In this document: one piece after another, positions 56,605-64,000 of the stretch | How the letters are laid out: each line of letters opens with the position of its first letter | Position numbering within the stretch: the stretch's first letter is position 1 | NCBI RefSeq assembly: GCF_008704795.1 | Contig: NZ_CP023690.1 | Span: forward strand, 2,614,501-2,678,500 | Source of the DNA: Streptomyces spectabilis | GTDB lineage: Bacteria > Actinomycetota > Actinomycetes > Streptomycetales > Streptomycetaceae | Direction of reading: 5' to 3' | DNA: 64,000 nucleotides | Position numbers and translations under genes: made by a program | The notes under the pieces: model-generated | Seen by the model: only the letters and a program-made list of their open reading frames with translations | The model's database searches: none | Told to the model about the DNA's origin: nothing

Positions 56605-57572
56605 CGAGCGGGGGCCGCGCCGGGGACCCGGCGGGCGGAAGCCGTGCTCAGGGGCTGCTGGTCGTCGGTGACGTCGTCACGGACGTCGTCGCCCGGCACC
56701 GCACCCCGCTGGTGCCCGGCACCGACACCGAGGCCGCGATCCGCACGGTGCCGGGCGGCGCGGGCGCCAACGTCGCGTGCTGGGCGGCCTGCTGGGGGCA
56801 CCGGGACGTGCGCTTCCTGGGGCGCGTGGGCGCCGACGCGGCGGCCTGGCACGAGGAGAACCTGGTCCGGGCCGCCGTACGCCCCCACCTCGTCGTCGAC
56901 CCCGACGCGCCCACCGGCACCGTGATCAGCCTGGTCGACACGGGCAACGGCACGGCGGAGCGGACCTTCCTCACGGACAGCGGTGCGTCGCTGCGCCTCA
57001 CCACCGCCGACTGGTCGCCGTCGCTGCTCGACGGCGTGGGCTGGCTGCACCTGTCCGGCTACTTGTTCTTCGCCGAGTCCAGCCGGGCGGCCGCGCGGGC
57101 GGCCCTCGGCGCGGCGCGCGCACGCGGCGTGACCGTGAGCGTGGACCCGGCGTCGGCGGGCTTCCTCGCACGGCACGGCACGGACCGCTTCCTGGCGTGG
57201 TGCGGCGGCGTGGACGTCCTGCTGCCGAGCCGGGACGAGGCGGAGCTGCTCACGGGCCTGCCCGGCGCGGCGGACGCGGCGCGGGCGCTGAGCCGCCGCT
57301 TCCCCACGGTGGTGGTCACGTCGGGCCGCGGGGGCGCGGTGGCCGCACGGGACGGCGAGGTGCGGGTGCGGATGCCCGCGGAACGGGTGGACGCGCGGGA
57401 CTCCACGGGCGCGGGCGACGCGTTCACCGGCGCGTTCGTCGCCTCTCGGCTCGCGGGCGCGAAGCTGTGCGACGCGGTGGCCGAGGGCTGCGGCGCCGGG
57501 GCGCGGGCGGTGTCCCGGGTGGGGGCGCGCCCCGCGCCGACGGTTCCGCCGGACGGCGGCGGGCAGGCGTAG
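56601..57572 (+). CDS. psuK: PfkB-family kinase, probable pseudouridine kinase
   Basis: A 323-residue ribokinase-fold kinase. The Gly-rich motif GGAGANVACWAACWG near residue 50 and the ATP/catalytic motif DSTGAGDAFTGAFVAS near the C-terminus, with the catalytic Asp, are intact. The start codon overlaps the psuG stop, so it is most likely the kinase making pseudouridine-5'-phosphate for PsuG. The assignment rests on this context, as PfkB members are hard to separate by sequence. Confidence 0.85.
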   Translation: MTSGGRAGDPAGGSRAQGLLVVGDVVTDVVARHRTPLVPGTDTEAAIRTVPGGAGANVACWAACWGHRDVRFLGRVGADAAAWHEENLVRAAVRPHLVVDPDAPTGTVISLVDTGNGTAERTFLTDSGASLRLTTADWSPSLLDGVGWLHLSGYLFFAESSRAAARAALGAARARGVTVSVDPASAGFLARHGTDRFLAWCGGVDVLLPSRDEAELLTGLPGAADAARALSRRFPTVVVTSGRGGAVAARDGEVRVRMPAERVDARDSTGAGDAFTGAFVASRLAGAKLCDAVAEGCGAGARAVSRVGARPAPTVPPDGGGQA

Positions 57573-57708
57573 CGGCAACGGTTCCGGGGCGCCGCGGTGG
57601 GCAGGCGCGGCAACGACCCGGACCGGAATCTTCCGATCCCCCAGGCTGAAACGCGGTGGGGGCCGGACTGGCAGACTTGTCCCTCAAGTCCAGCACGAGG
57701 AGCCGCAC

Positions 57709-58863
57709 ATGTCGATGGGGAGCAACTTGCGGAAGGTGAGCAGCCTCCGCAAGGTCGGGAACCTGAGGAGCGTTCGCGGCCTGCAGAAGGTGGCGCGCCT
57801 GACCCGGCGCAGCCCGCGCGTCGATCTGAGCCACCCCGCCCGCTCCCCCCTGGGCTCCTCAGTGGTGAAGTGCGTGACCTATCGCAAAGGGGTGCGGCAG
57901 ACCGCGGAGCGCGACGGTGACCTCGTCGAGGCCGTGGCCCAGGTCCGCAAGGACGACGACGGCTTCGTCTGGCTCGGCCTGCACGAACCCACGGAGCTGG
58001 AGTTCGCCGGCATCGCCGAGCTGTTCGGCCTGCATCCGCTGGCGGTCGAGGACGCGGTCCACGCCCACCAGCGGCCGAAGGTCGAGCGCTATGACCAGAC
58101 GCTGTTCGCCGTGTTCAAAACCGTCTGCTACGTCGAGCACGCCGAGCTGACCGCGACCAGCGAGGTCGTGGACACCGGCGAGATCATGGTCTTCGTCGGC
58201 CGCGAGTTCGTGATCACCGTGCGGCACGGCAGGCACGGCTCCCTCGGCCCGCTGCGCGAGCAGCTCGAGTCGACGCCCGAGCAGCTCGCCCAGGGACCGG
58301 CCGCGGTGCTGCACGCGATCGCGGACCACGTCGTCGACGACTACCTCGACGTGACGGAGGCGGTGCAGGCCGACATCGACGAGGTCGAGTCGGAGGTGTT
58401 CTCCTCCACCGGGGCGCGCACGGCCGACCCCGGCCGCATCTACCAGCTCAAGCGCGAACTGCTCGAACTGAAGCGCGCGGTGGTGCCCCTCGCCCGCCCG
58501 CTCCAGGTGCTCGCCACCCAGCCGATACGCGTCATCGCCCCCGAGATACAGGCGTACTTCCGCGACGTGGACGACCACCTCAAGCGGGTCACCGAGCAGA
58601 TAGCGGCCTTCGACGAACTGCTGAACTCGATCCTCCAGGCCCACCTCGCCCAGGTGACGGTCGCGCAGAACGACGCCACCCGGAAGATCACGGCCTGGGC
58701 CGCCATCGTGGCCGTCCCGACGATGATGTGCGGCATCTACGGCATGAACTTCGACCACATGCCCGAGCTGCGCTGGCGGTTCGGCTACGCACTCGTCATG
58801 GGGGTGATCGCCACGGCGTGCGTCGTGCTGTACCGGGGCTTCCGGCGCAACGGCTGGCTGTGA
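57709..58863 (+). CDS. corA: Magnesium/cobalt transporter CorA
   Basis: A 384-residue divalent-cation channel. The cytoplasmic domain is followed by a long helix and two C-terminal membrane helices, with the pore motif YGMNF (MCGIYGMNFDHMPEL) between them. The N-terminus is unusual: residues 7-30 carry four near-repeats of a six-residue LRKVxx unit, giving a basic amphipathic stretch before the normal domain. AGGAG lies 8 nt before the ATG. Confidence 0.94.
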   Translation: MSMGSNLRKVSSLRKVGNLRSVRGLQKVARLTRRSPRVDLSHPARSPLGSSVVKCVTYRKGVRQTAERDGDLVEAVAQVRKDDDGFVWLGLHEPTELEFAGIAELFGLHPLAVEDAVHAHQRPKVERYDQTLFAVFKTVCYVEHAELTATSEVVDTGEIMVFVGREFVITVRHGRHGSLGPLREQLESTPEQLAQGPAAVLHAIADHVVDDYLDVTEAVQADIDEVESEVFSSTGARTADPGRIYQLKRELLELKRAVVPLARPLQVLATQPIRVIAPEIQAYFRDVDDHLKRVTEQIAAFDELLNSILQAHLAQVTVAQNDATRKITAWAAIVAVPTMMCGIYGMNFDHMPELRWRFGYALVMGVIATACVVLYRGFRRNGWL

Positions 58864-58890
58864 CCGCGCGCCGCCCCGGCTCCGGAGCCG

Positions 58891-59310
58891 TCAGCCCTTG
58901 GCGTAGACGCTCTCGCACCAGGCCGCGAGCTGCTCCTCCGTCAGGTGCTTGGCCAGGTCGGCCTCGCTGATCATCCCGACGAGGCGCTTGTCCTCGATCA
59001 CGGGCAGCCTGCGGATCTGGTGGCCCTGCATCTCCTCCAGGACGGCGTCGACACCGGCGTCCGAGGCGATCCAGCGCGGGGTGCCCTGGGCGAGTTCACC
59101 CGCGGTGACCTTGGCCGGGTCGTGTCCCATCGCCACACAGCGGACGACGATGTCGCGGTCGGTGAGGATGCCGCACAGCCGCTCGTTCTCGTCGCTGATG
59201 GGCAGGGCGCCCACGTCCAGCTGGCGCATCAGCTGCGCGGCGCGGTCCAGGGTCTCGTGGGCGGGGATCCACCGGGCCCCGCGGTGCATGATGTCTCCGG
59301 CGGTGGTCAT
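58891..59310 (-). CDS. CBS-domain pair protein
   Basis: A 139-residue protein made of two CBS domains (about 5-60 and 70-125), which usually bind adenine nucleotides such as AMP or SAM. Typical segments are DVGALPISDENERLCGILTD with RDIV following, and IRRLPVIEDKRLVGMISEAD. It has no partner domain, so it may regulate another protein in trans. It is convergent with corA, with a 12-bp palindrome (58878-58889) between the stops. Confidence 0.92.
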   Translation of the reverse strand: MTTAGDIMHRGARWIPAHETLDRAAQLMRQLDVGALPISDENERLCGILTDRDIVVRCVAMGHDPAKVTAGELAQGTPRWIASDAGVDAVLEEMQGHQIRRLPVIEDKRLVGMISEADLAKHLTEEQLAAWCESVYAKG

Positions 59311-59468
59311 GACGTACCTCCCGATGCCGGACGGCCGGCGCGGCGCGGGGGCACCGCTGGTACCGACGGCCTCGCTACGGCCTCATCCAGTCCCGACGAC
59401 CTCATTGTCACCGCCCCGTCGGACGGCTGCACCCGCACCTGGTCAGCAGGGGACGGCCGCGCCGCGGC

Positions 59469-60101
59469 TCAGCCGTTCCACGCCGGGTGGCGCGGGTCGT
59501 CGGCCCGTACGACCACGTCGGCGGCGGACGCGGGGTCCCGCTCGGCCTCGTAGCGCTCGAAGGCCGGGAGCGTCCACTGCTCCTCGGGGGCCGTGCGCCT
59601 GCGCAGGGCCCCGGGAGAGAGCCGTACGTGCACCGTCAGGTCGAAGGGGAACCAATGGCCGAGCAGCAGAGGGCCGTGCAGCAACAGCGCTCCTCCCGGC
59701 GGGAGCTGGGCGTAGGGGCTGCGTGTGGCGCGGTCGGCCGCCGGGTCCCACAGGTCGGGCAGGACGCGTCCGGTGCCGCCGGGGTCCAGCGGTCCGAAGA
59801 CCTCACGCCAGAGGGCACCGGTGTCGAACCAGCCGCTGTAGTAGGCCTCGACGTCCTCGTGTCCGTACTCGAACCGCAGCGAGGCGGGCCGCAGGAACCC
59901 CTGGGCGCCGACGACGAGCGCGGACCGCCCGCGCACGCGCAGCGCCTCGCCGACCCGCTCCGCGAGGTCACCGGGCCGGGCCGCGGGCGCGCCGTCGAAG
60001 GCGACGCGCGGCCAGGCGCCCCCGTCGGCGGGCGCCAGCTCCAGGAGCCGGTCGGCGAGGGTGTCCGTGAGCCGTTCCCAGGTGATCGCTTCGAGTCGCA
60101 C
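59469..60101 (-). CDS. Uridine-kinase-like protein with degenerate P-loop
   Basis: A 210-residue P-loop-type protein resembling actinobacterial uridine kinases. Where the Walker A GxxGxGKT is expected, the chain reads VAFDGAPAARPGDL (33-46), lacking the Gly and Lys residues. The rest is conserved: GAQGFLRPASLRFEYGHEDV, YYSGWFDTGALWREVFGPL and LLHGPLLLGHWFPFDLTV. It may be a non-catalytic paralogue or use another nucleotide-binding mode. The GTG at 60101 lies 6 nt after CATCAT, a possible leaderless start. Confidence 0.75.
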   Translation of the reverse strand: MRLEAITWERLTDTLADRLLELAPADGGAWPRVAFDGAPAARPGDLAERVGEALRVRGRSALVVGAQGFLRPASLRFEYGHEDVEAYYSGWFDTGALWREVFGPLDPGGTGRVLPDLWDPAADRATRSPYAQLPPGGALLLHGPLLLGHWFPFDLTVHVRLSPGALRRRTAPEEQWTLPAFERYEAERDPASAADVVVRADDPRHPAWNG

Positions 60102-60195
60102 GGGCCCATGATGCCCACCCGCCGAGGAGGCGGTGCGGGCGGGCGCGTGGGCGCGGGCCGCGTGCGGTGCGGCGCCGGGCGGGAAGGTACCTCCC

Positions 60196-60888
60196 ATGGC
60201 ACTGCCCCGCTCCACGACTCCCGCCGTCGGCACCGGCCTCGTCGTCTTCCAGCCGCTCAAGCGCAAGCGGTGCGCGGAGTGCGGGGCCGGGCCGTTGTCG
60301 CTGCTCACCCTGGAGGGTGGGGGGCCGCGCTGTCTGGACTGCGCGGACCTCGGGCACCTCGTGTATCTTCCGCGCGGCGACACGGCACTCACCAGGCGGT
60401 CGCGGGAAGGCAGCGCGCTCTCGGCGGTGGTGGTCCGCTTCAACCGGCGCAAGAGCCGGTACGAACGCCAAGGCGTCCTGGTCGAGGAGGCGGCGCTCGC
60501 CCTGGCCGAGCAGCGGTGCCTGGCGGACGCGGAGGCACGGGCGCGGCGGCGCGCGCGGGACGCCGTGCGCCGTGCGGCCCGGGACGAGCGGTTCGCGGCG
60601 GCGTTCGCGGAGGAGATCCTACGGCTCTTCCCCCGGTGCCCGCCGGAGCGGGCCGGGCGGATCGCCGCGCACGCCTCGGTGCGCGGCAGCGGCCGGGTGG
60701 GCCGCAGCGCGGCCGGGCAGGCCCTCACCCCGCGCGCGGTGACGGCGGCCGTGATCGCGGCGGTGCGCCACACGGAGACGGAGTACGACGCCCTGCTGAT
60801 GCGCGGGATCCCCCGGGGCGAGGCCAGGCGCCGCATCGCCCGGGGCGTGGAGGAGACGCTGCGGGCCTGGGGACGAGGGACGAGCTGA
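60196..60888 (+). CDS. DUF2293 domain-containing protein
   Basis: A 230-residue conserved protein of unknown function. A treble-clef-like Cys pattern (CAECG ... CLDCADLGHLVYLPRGD) lies at about 26-60, followed by an Arg-rich region and a C-terminal DUF2293 domain (FPRCPPERAGRIAAHAS ... SAAGQALTPRAVTAAVIAAV). The Cys and Arg content suggests nucleic-acid binding. The ATG at 60196 has GGAAGG about 6 nt upstream. Confidence 0.82.
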   Translation: MALPRSTTPAVGTGLVVFQPLKRKRCAECGAGPLSLLTLEGGGPRCLDCADLGHLVYLPRGDTALTRRSREGSALSAVVVRFNRRKSRYERQGVLVEEAALALAEQRCLADAEARARRRARDAVRRAARDERFAAAFAEEILRLFPRCPPERAGRIAAHASVRGSGRVGRSAAGQALTPRAVTAAVIAAVRHTETEYDALLMRGIPRGEARRRIARGVEETLRAWGRGTS

Positions 60889-61096
60889 GCAGCGCACGCC
60901 GGTGGCGAGACGGTGGCGCATGGAGGTGCGGGAACGGCGTATGGCCGGGGGCGCGTCGTGGCATTTGACTTGTCGTAGACACACCACACCGTGCAGGATC
61001 TTGCGCGGCGCGCCGACCGCCCCCAGGCCCGGTCCCCCCGCGGGAAGCCCCGAGGGAGCCGATCGTCCAGAGGCCGGACCCACTCAGGGAGTTGCC

Positions 61097-61576
61097 ATGA
61101 TCGAGGGACCCTACTTCGTGCTCACCGTCCTCGGTGCGGTCTCCTGCGGCCTTGTCGCGGGGGTGTTCATCGGCTTCTCCACGTTCGTGATGAAGGGCCT
61201 CGCGGCGCTGCCCCCGGCCCAGGGCATTGCGGCGATGAACGCGATCAACGTCACGGCGGTCACTCCGGCGTTCATGGCGGTGTTCATGGGGGCGACGGGC
61301 GTGTGCGCGGTGCTCGCCGTGGTGACGTTCGTGCTGTGGCCGGACGAGGGCACGGTGGAGCTGCTGCTCGGCTGCGCGCTGTATCTGGTGGGCTGCTTCG
61401 GCGTCACCGTGGCGGCGAACGTGCCGCGCAACGACGCGCTGGCGAAGGTCGACGCGGGGTCGGAGCGCGGGGCCGCGTACTGGCGCACGTATGTGACGGA
61501 GTGGACGATGTGGAACCACGTCCGCACCGTGGCGGCCACCGCGGCCTCGGTGGCCTTCGTCCTCGGCCTGACCTGA
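61097..61576 (+). CDS. DUF1772 (anthrone-oxygenase-like) membrane protein
   Basis: A 159-residue membrane protein with four hydrophobic segments. The conserved pattern includes the N-terminal GVFIGFSTFVMKGLAALP, the motif NVPRNDALA, and the C-terminal YVTEWTMWNHVRTVAATAA typical of DUF1772/anthrone-oxygenase-type proteins. In fungi and actinobacteria relatives oxidise polycyclic substrates, but no polyketide genes are near. CAGGGAG lies 6 nt before the ATG. Confidence 0.82.
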   Translation: MIEGPYFVLTVLGAVSCGLVAGVFIGFSTFVMKGLAALPPAQGIAAMNAINVTAVTPAFMAVFMGATGVCAVLAVVTFVLWPDEGTVELLLGCALYLVGCFGVTVAANVPRNDALAKVDAGSERGAAYWRTYVTEWTMWNHVRTVAATAASVAFVLGLT

Positions 61577-61640
61577 CCTGGCCTGGTCTGATCGGCCCTG
61601 ATCTGGCCTGCCCTGCCCTGACCAGGCCTGACCAGGCCGA
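61567..61640 (+). repeat. Degenerate CCTG-rich repeat
   Basis: CCTG recurs irregularly every 4-10 nt, as CCTGACCTG, CCTGCCCTG and CAGGCCTGAC variants, starting at the end of the DUF1772 gene. It looks like a decayed microsatellite. Confidence 0.7.
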
Positions 61641-61750
61641 CCGGACCGCCCGACGGCCCCGCCCGGCTCCCGGCATGCCCGCCCCGCCCCCGCGACGTAC
61701 CGTGACTCGAAGGACGCGTATCGCGGGCGGGGAGACGTAGGGAGACGGCC

Positions 61751-63238
61751 ATGGCCGACCCCAAAGGGTTCCTCAGGGTGCCGCGCGCGGAGTGGCCGCG
61801 GCGGGCGGTCGGCGACCGGGTCAAGGACTGGGACGAGGTGTACGAGCCGGACGGACTGCTTCCGCTCGTGGTGGGGCAGGCGGACCGGTGCATGGACTGC
61901 GGGGTGCCGTTCTGCCACGAGGCGTGCCCGCTGGGGAACCTCGTACCGGAGTGGAACGAACTCGTCTCGCGCGCCGACTGGCACGCGGCGGCCGAGCGGC
62001 TGCACGCCACGAACAACTTCCCCGAGTTCACCGGGCGGCTGTGTCCCGCCCCGTGCGAGGCGGGCTGCGTGCTCGCGATCAACCAGCCCGCGGTGACGAT
62101 CAAGAACGTCGAGGCCGCCATCGCCGACCGCGTCTGGGCGGACGGCCTCGCGCCGCCGCGGCCGCCTGAGCGGCTCACCGGCAAGAGCGTCGGCGTCGTC
62201 GGCTCGGGCCCGGCGGGTCTCGCGGCGGCGCAGCAGCTGACGCGCGCGGGGCACACGGTGGTGGTGTACGAGCGCGAGGACCGCGCGGGCGGGCTGCTGC
62301 GCTACGGGATCCCCGCGTTCAAGATGGAGAAGCGGCACCTGGAGCGGCGGCTCGCGCAGTTGTCCGCCGAGGGCACCCGGTTCCGTACGTCGACGCACGT
62401 CGGGCGGGACGTGAGCGCGGTGGCGCTGCTCGCCCGGCACGACGCGGTGGTCCTCGCCGTCGGAGCCACGGCGTGGCGGGAGCTTCCGGTGCCGGGCCGC
62501 GAGCTCGCCGGGGTCCGGCAGGCGATGGAGTACCTGCCGCTCGCCAACCGCGTGTGCGAGGGGGACCTCGACGCCTCGCCCCTGTCGGCGGCCGGGCGGC
62601 ACGTGGTGATCGTGGGCGGCGGCGACACCGGCGCGGACTGCCTGGGCACGGCGGTGCGGGAGGGCGCGGCGTCGGTCACACAGGTGGACATCCGCCCGCT
62701 GCCGGGGGCCGAGCGGGACGGGACGGCGGAGCCGTGGCCGACGTACCCGCACGTGTACCGGGTGTCGCCCGCGCACGAGGAGGCCGGGGAGCTGGGGTTC
62801 GGGCAGCGCCCCGACGCGGACGCCCGGCTCTTCGCGGCGGCCACGCTGCGGTTCGCCGGGGACGCGGCGGGGCGGGTGCGGGCCGTTCACCTGGCGGGCG
62901 TTGACGAGGGCCGGCGGCCGGTGCCCGGCGCGGAGCGGGTGCTGCGCGCCGATCTGGTGCTGCTCGCGCTGGGGTTCCGGGGGCCGGAGGTGGCGGGTGG
63001 CGCGGTCGGGGAGCTGGGCGTGTCCGTGGCGCCGAGCGGGGCCGTGGTCCGTGATGCCGCGTACGCGACGGACGTGCCGGGGGTGTTCGTCGCCGGGGAC
63101 GCGGGCCGCGGTCAGTCCCTGGTGGTGTGGGCGATCGCGGAGGGCCGGGCCGCCGCGGCGGCCGTGGACCGCTGGCTGATGGGCAGCACGCGGCTGCCGT
63201 CACCGGTGGGGGCCCACGACCGCCCCCTCACGCCATGA
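61751..63238 (+). CDS. gltD: Glutamate synthase small subunit (GltD-like oxidoreductase)
   Basis: A 495-residue FAD and iron-sulfur flavoprotein that supplies electrons from NADPH. The N-terminal Cys cluster reads CMDCGVPFCHEACPLGN and CPAPCEAGC, the FAD loop GVVGSGPAGLAAAQQL, the NADPH loop VIVGGGDTGADCLGTA, and the end GVFVAGDAGRGQSLVVWAI. The large subunit gltB is not adjacent upstream or downstream within the window, so its partner lies elsewhere or it is a stand-alone paralogue. GGGAGACGG precedes the ATG. Confidence 0.93.
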   Translation: MADPKGFLRVPRAEWPRRAVGDRVKDWDEVYEPDGLLPLVVGQADRCMDCGVPFCHEACPLGNLVPEWNELVSRADWHAAAERLHATNNFPEFTGRLCPAPCEAGCVLAINQPAVTIKNVEAAIADRVWADGLAPPRPPERLTGKSVGVVGSGPAGLAAAQQLTRAGHTVVVYEREDRAGGLLRYGIPAFKMEKRHLERRLAQLSAEGTRFRTSTHVGRDVSAVALLARHDAVVLAVGATAWRELPVPGRELAGVRQAMEYLPLANRVCEGDLDASPLSAAGRHVVIVGGGDTGADCLGTAVREGAASVTQVDIRPLPGAERDGTAEPWPTYPHVYRVSPAHEEAGELGFGQRPDADARLFAAATLRFAGDAAGRVRAVHLAGVDEGRRPVPGAERVLRADLVLLALGFRGPEVAGGAVGELGVSVAPSGAVVRDAAYATDVPGVFVAGDAGRGQSLVVWAIAEGRAAAAAVDRWLMGSTRLPSPVGAHDRPLTP

Positions 63239-63264
63239 CATCGCGGCGCCCCACACACACAAGA

Positions 63265-63297
63265 CCCCCAGGACCCCCAAGCCCCTCAGAGGCCCCC
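63265..63297 (-). other. G-quadruplex-forming motif
   Basis: The minus strand has four G-runs of 5, 4, 5 and 5 with loops of 7, 3 and 4 nt. It lies between the convergent gltD and methyltransferase genes. Confidence 0.6.
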
Positions 63298-63321
63298 GAG
63301 GACCTAAAGGCCAGCCCCGTC

Positions 63322-64000
63322 TCACCCCTTCCGCGCCACCCCGCCGAAGATCGGCACCGGCCCCTCCCCCGCCACCGGAACCCGCTCTCCCAGTTCCGGA
63401 TGCCACGCGTCGACCACCGTCACGCCCGGCGCGGCCAGGTCGAGACCGTCGAAGAAGCGCAGGACGTCCACGCGGTCGCGCAGGGCGAGGCTGAGGGCGC
63501 GGGACTCGTACAGGTCGCCCGCGACCCGGGCCCGGTCGGGGGTGAACTCGCCGGTGCCGTGGGACAGCATCAGCCAGCTGCCGGGCGGCAGCGCGGACAT
63601 CAGCCGCTCCACCAGGTCGTAGGGGCCGTGCTCGTCCGGGACGAAGTGGAGCAGGGCGATCAGGGAGAGGGCGACGGGCCGGGAGAAGTCGAGGGTCTGG
63701 CGGGCTTGTTCGAGGATCGCGGCCGGTTCCCGCACGTCCGCCTGGATGTACTCGGTGGCGCCCTGCGGCGTCGAGCGCAGCAGGGCCTCCGCGTGGGCGA
63801 GCACGATGGGGTCGTTGTCGCAGTACACCACGCGCGCGTCGGGGGCGGTGCCCTGCGCGATCTGGTGCAGATTGGGCTCGGTCGGGATGCCGGAGCCGAT
63901 GTCCAGGAACTGGCGGACCCCGGACGCCGCGAGCCACCGCGTGGCGCGCTGCATGAACGCCCGGTTGGCCCGTGCGATGCCCGGGATCCGGGGGTCCATG
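63322..64000 (-). CDS. SAM-dependent methyltransferase (DUF574 type), cut by window end
   Basis: At least 226 residues of a methyltransferase of the actinobacterial DUF574/Methyltransf_19 group. The SAM motif reads FLDIGSGIPTEPNLHQIAQ, the acidic loop VVYCDNDPIVLAHAEALL, and post-motif segments YIQADVREP and MLSHGTGEFTPDRARV follow. The frame stays open to the right edge. The ATG at 63999 is probably internal, because family members carry about 40 more N-terminal residues. This large paralogous family is expanded in Streptomyces; the substrate is unknown. Confidence 0.88.
   Translation of the reverse strand, partial: MDPRIPGIARANRAFMQRATRWLAASGVRQFLDIGSGIPTEPNLHQIAQGTAPDARVVYCDNDPIVLAHAEALLRSTPQGATEYIQADVREPAAILEQARQTLDFSRPVALSLIALLHFVPDEHGPYDLVERLMSALPPGSWLMLSHGTGEFTPDRARVAGDLYESRALSLALRDRVDVLRFFDGLDLAAPGVTVVDAWHPELGERVPVAGEGPVPIFGGVARKG

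Noticed and set aside
61567..61640. Coding extension or structured RNA in the CCTG tract
   Set aside because: Irregular simple-sequence repetition without a start codon, ribosome-binding site or stable stem.

Overview
The window looks like a core-chromosome segment of a Streptomyces or very close relative. GC content is very high, with strong G/C bias at third codon positions and many GTG starts. The gene set is typical of the group: WhiA (sporulation regulator), RbpA, OpcA with a Zwf/Tal/Tkt pentose-phosphate operon, a mycothiol-type isomerase, CtaA and CtaB, a DUF574-type methyltransferase and several TerD-family genes. No rRNA, tRNA, CRISPR array or complete secondary-metabolite cluster was recognised.

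Layout. 0.1-6.8 kb: an ABC exporter pair, heme A synthase (ctaA), an amidohydrolase, a small conserved protein, a truncated acyl-adenylate-type protein and heme O synthase (ctaB). 7.2-13.9 kb: a tightly packed oxidative and non-oxidative pentose-phosphate operon, tkt-tal-zwf-opcA-pgl, ending in a perfect 20-bp terminator stem. 14.4-21.6 kb: pgi, an MFS exporter, rbpA, secG, tpiA, pgk and gap on the minus strand. 21.9-27 kb: the overlapping set uvrC-rapZ-yvcK-whiA. 27-33.9 kb: accessory and secreted functions, namely a papain-like protease with a membrane-anchored partner, regulators, a Rieske lipoprotein, a sugar kinase, a YceI protein and an enoyl-CoA hydratase. 34.1-42.1 kb: uvrA with a long Lys/Ala tail, a mycothiol-dependent isomerase, an IS110-family element sitting just upstream of a metallo-beta-lactamase-fold gene, aroQ, and an LD-carboxypeptidase gene broken by a frameshift. 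42.1-48.7 kb: a transporter and a Ter/cation module of chaA, terC, a TerD fusion protein and terD. 48.8-53.7 kb: uvrB, an MHYT sensor, a secreted glycerophosphodiesterase and ogt. 53.9-64 kb: an MFS transporter, a cupin, the pseudouridine-catabolism pair psuG plus a PfkB kinase, corA, a CBS protein, small conserved genes, an orphan gltD and a methyltransferase cut by the window edge.

Two regulatory themes stand out. First, terC is preceded by a yybP-ykoY-type (manganese) riboswitch. Its P1 3' strand can pair perfectly with the terC Shine-Dalgarno sequence, so a complete translational switch can be read from the sequence. Second, uvrA, uvrB, ogt and the MFS exporter at 16.1-17.4 kb all carry the actinobacterial RecA-independent DNA-damage promoter TTGTCAGTG-N8-TANNNT (PafBC type). 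This links nucleotide excision repair, alkyl repair and an exporter into one probable stress regulon; uvrC has only a degenerate version. Several other genes (the ABC ATPase, ctaA, the isomerase, the LD-carboxypeptidase and an XRE regulator) have a TANNNT box 6-7 nt before the start codon and are probably translated from leaderless mRNAs.

All functional calls rest on motif recognition by eye. No database search was possible.
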